Of a DNA stretch of 6,447 nt, positions 5,374-6,447 are shown piece after piece. Positions within the stretch are counted from its first letter, which is position 1; every line of letters begins with the position of its first letter. Source of the DNA: Paracoccaceae bacterium (GTDB lineage: Bacteria; Pseudomonadota; Alphaproteobacteria; Rhodobacterales; Rhodobacteraceae). The notes under the pieces are model-generated. The model was not told the origin of the DNA. It worked only from the letters and a program-made list of their open reading frames with translations, and ran no database searches. The DNA lies in contig JAOUMG010000121.1 in assembly GCA_029881635.1 (NCBI GenBank), positions 1 to 6,447 of the forward strand, given 5' to 3'. The position numbers and the translations under genes are program-made.

Positions 5374-6447
5374 TTATGAGTTTTGTTTTTGGGAGCGCCC
5401 CTGCTCATTCAGGCCGCTGACCCCAATGATAAACTTCCGTTCAAATTCCAAATCAATCGTGCATTCTGGGCTACCCTTGCTGCTGGCAACGGGGGATGCG
5501 CTCGGCGCCGGGTGATCGGTATTCTTACCTTCCTGCAATAGCTCAATGTCGCTGCCATATACGCACTGCCCGTCCCGGTACTGTGCCTTTACCTTCAGCG
5601 TGACCGGGTCAGCGACTGTCACAACCGGCACATTCTCAATACACTCCAACAGCATGTCTTCGGGGGGGCCAGTTTCGGGCAGAAATACTTCCGAAGGTTT
5701 CTTCGCCTCAACATTGATATTCGTGTAGCGATTCAATCTGCGCATACAATCAACATCCAGAATTGTAATCTGGTGGTTCCATCCGAACGCGGCGGTTCTC
5801 GGCCTTTGGCCATAGGGGACATCATTGTCGAGAAACTCAAAGTGGATTTTCTGACGTTCTTTGTTCACCCAGGAAAAGAACAGTTGCGGCATGCCGGTAT
5901 AGGCTTCGATATTGTGATAGAGCAGATCGTCGACAGCCTTGTACCGGCCAGTTTCGATGCCCCGCTTCCAGGCCCGTTCTACCGTTTCTGTCGGAGGGGT
6001 AATGACAAAAAACAAAAACACCGTCGCGCCGAACCGGCTAAGCAGGCGGCCGTCGGATTGTGTACTGGAGGTGGGTGAAAAGCTGTCGAACCGGAACCTG
6101 TCAATCAGGAGGTGCGGCATCTCGCGGCGCATCGCCTTTAGTTCCATGTAGCGGTCGAGCTTTTTATCAATGATCTCCAGTTCCTGCCCTGTCAGCATCG
6201 CGCCATATTTGAAGTCTTCGCCTAAACTTCTGTAGTCAAACAGGTATTTCCGCCAATAATCGGGACTGATAAGGGCAAAATCCTTCCAAGAGATACCAAG
6301 CCTACCGGCAAGCTCCCTTTGCAATGGCCGTATTGTGCTTTTGCCAGCACCGGAGGCACCTTTTACATTCATGATGAAGGGCTCAGCCTGATAGGGAAGC
6401 AGGCGGAAACCCTCAGCCTTGGCGGCGTCCAGTATGATCGGCTGGAT
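5374..6447 (-). CDS. P-loop kinase-like NTPase (zeta-toxin/AAA_33-like), N-terminus outside the window
   Basis: 357 residues are visible and the frame is still open at the right edge, so the true start lies upstream. The visible part begins IQPIILDAAKAEGFRLLPYQ and then AEPFIMNV, leading into a Walker A loop GASGAGKST (visible residues 30-38). Other marks are SPDYWRKYLFDY (about 61-72), a Walker-B-like hydrophobic strand HLLIDRFRFD (112-121), a second beta strand VFLFFVITPP (143-152), and ERAWKRGIETGRYKAVDD (157-174), which resembles the arginine-bearing lid region of small-molecule or zeta-type kinases. The last 50 residues or so are Ser/Pro/Lys-rich and look poorly ordered. The substrate is unknown. 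Zeta toxins phosphorylate UDP-N-acetylglucosamine, but nothing visible proves that here, and no antitoxin gene is in view. It is convergent with the endopeptidase gene. The nucleotide-binding fold is secure; the kinase subfamily is tentative. Confidence 0.8.
   Translation of the reverse strand: MQPIILDAAKAEGFRLLPYQAEPFIMNVKGASGAGKSTIRPLQRELAGRLGISWKDFALISPDYWRKYLFDYRSLGEDFKYGAMLTGQELEIIDKKLDRYMELKAMRREMPHLLIDRFRFDSFSPTSSTQSDGRLLSRFGATVFLFFVITPPTETVERAWKRGIETGRYKAVDDLLYHNIEAYTGMPQLFFSWVNKERQKIHFEFLDNDVPYGQRPRTAAFGWNHQITILDVDCMRRLNRYTNINVEAKKPSEVFLPETGPPEDMLLECIENVPVVTVADPVTLKVKAQYRDGQCVYGSDIELLQEGKNTDHPAPSASPVASSKGSPECTIDLEFERKFIIGVSGLNEQGRSQKQNS

Noticed and set aside
6370..6372. ATG at 6372 as the start of the P-loop gene
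   Set aside because: It sits inside the first beta strand (FIMNVKG) directly before the Walker A loop, and the frame continues upstream without a stop to the window edge with plausible protein sequence, so the real start must be further upstream.

Overview
The window looks like chromosomal DNA of an alphaproteobacterium, most likely of the Rhodobacterales/Roseobacter type. The basis is an IalB-family C-terminus, an lpxD with an 'MSxTIAEIAAAIG' type N-terminus, a DUF882 protein with a Tat signal, moderate GC content and tightly overlapping genes. No tRNA, rRNA, insertion sequence, CRISPR array or phage gene was seen. The assignment comes from reading motifs and recalling families; no search was run.

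Layout from left to right: (1) 1-74, the last codons of an IalB-like gene on the + strand, followed by a strong intrinsic terminator (116-143). (2) 163-4404, four genes on the - strand. In transcription order they are a YcbB/LdtD-like L,D-transpeptidase (4404-2788), lpxD (2736-1621), a specialised acyl carrier protein (1628-1368) and a NodE-like beta-ketoacyl-ACP synthase (1371-163). The last three overlap by 8 and 4 bases. The first is separated from lpxD by 30 or 51 bases with no terminator, so the set is probably one operon. (3) 4405-4724, a divergent intergenic region with several short inverted repeats but no convincing promoter. (4) 4725-5294 (+), a Tat-exported DUF882/MepK-like LAS-type peptidoglycan endopeptidase, ending at an intrinsic terminator (5330-5361). 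(5) 5374 to the right edge, on the - strand and convergent with it, a partial P-loop kinase-like gene of unknown function whose start lies outside the window.

Two functional themes meet here. In the cell wall, an enzyme family that makes 3-3 (mDAP-mDAP) cross-links sits divergently beside a member of the family that opens them. The same pair, ycbB (ldtD) and ycbK (mepK), is adjacent in E. coli. In the outer membrane, LpxD (a glucosamine N-acyltransferase) is translationally coupled to its own ACP and ketosynthase. That arrangement resembles the rhizobial NodF (ACP), NodE (KS) and NodA (N-acyltransferase) logic, where a dedicated acyl chain is built for N-acylation of a glucosamine. The inference is a module that tailors the N-linked acyl chains of lipid A or of a related glycolipid and is co-expressed with cell-wall cross-linking. 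This lpxD-ACP-KS cassette is the most interesting item in the window.
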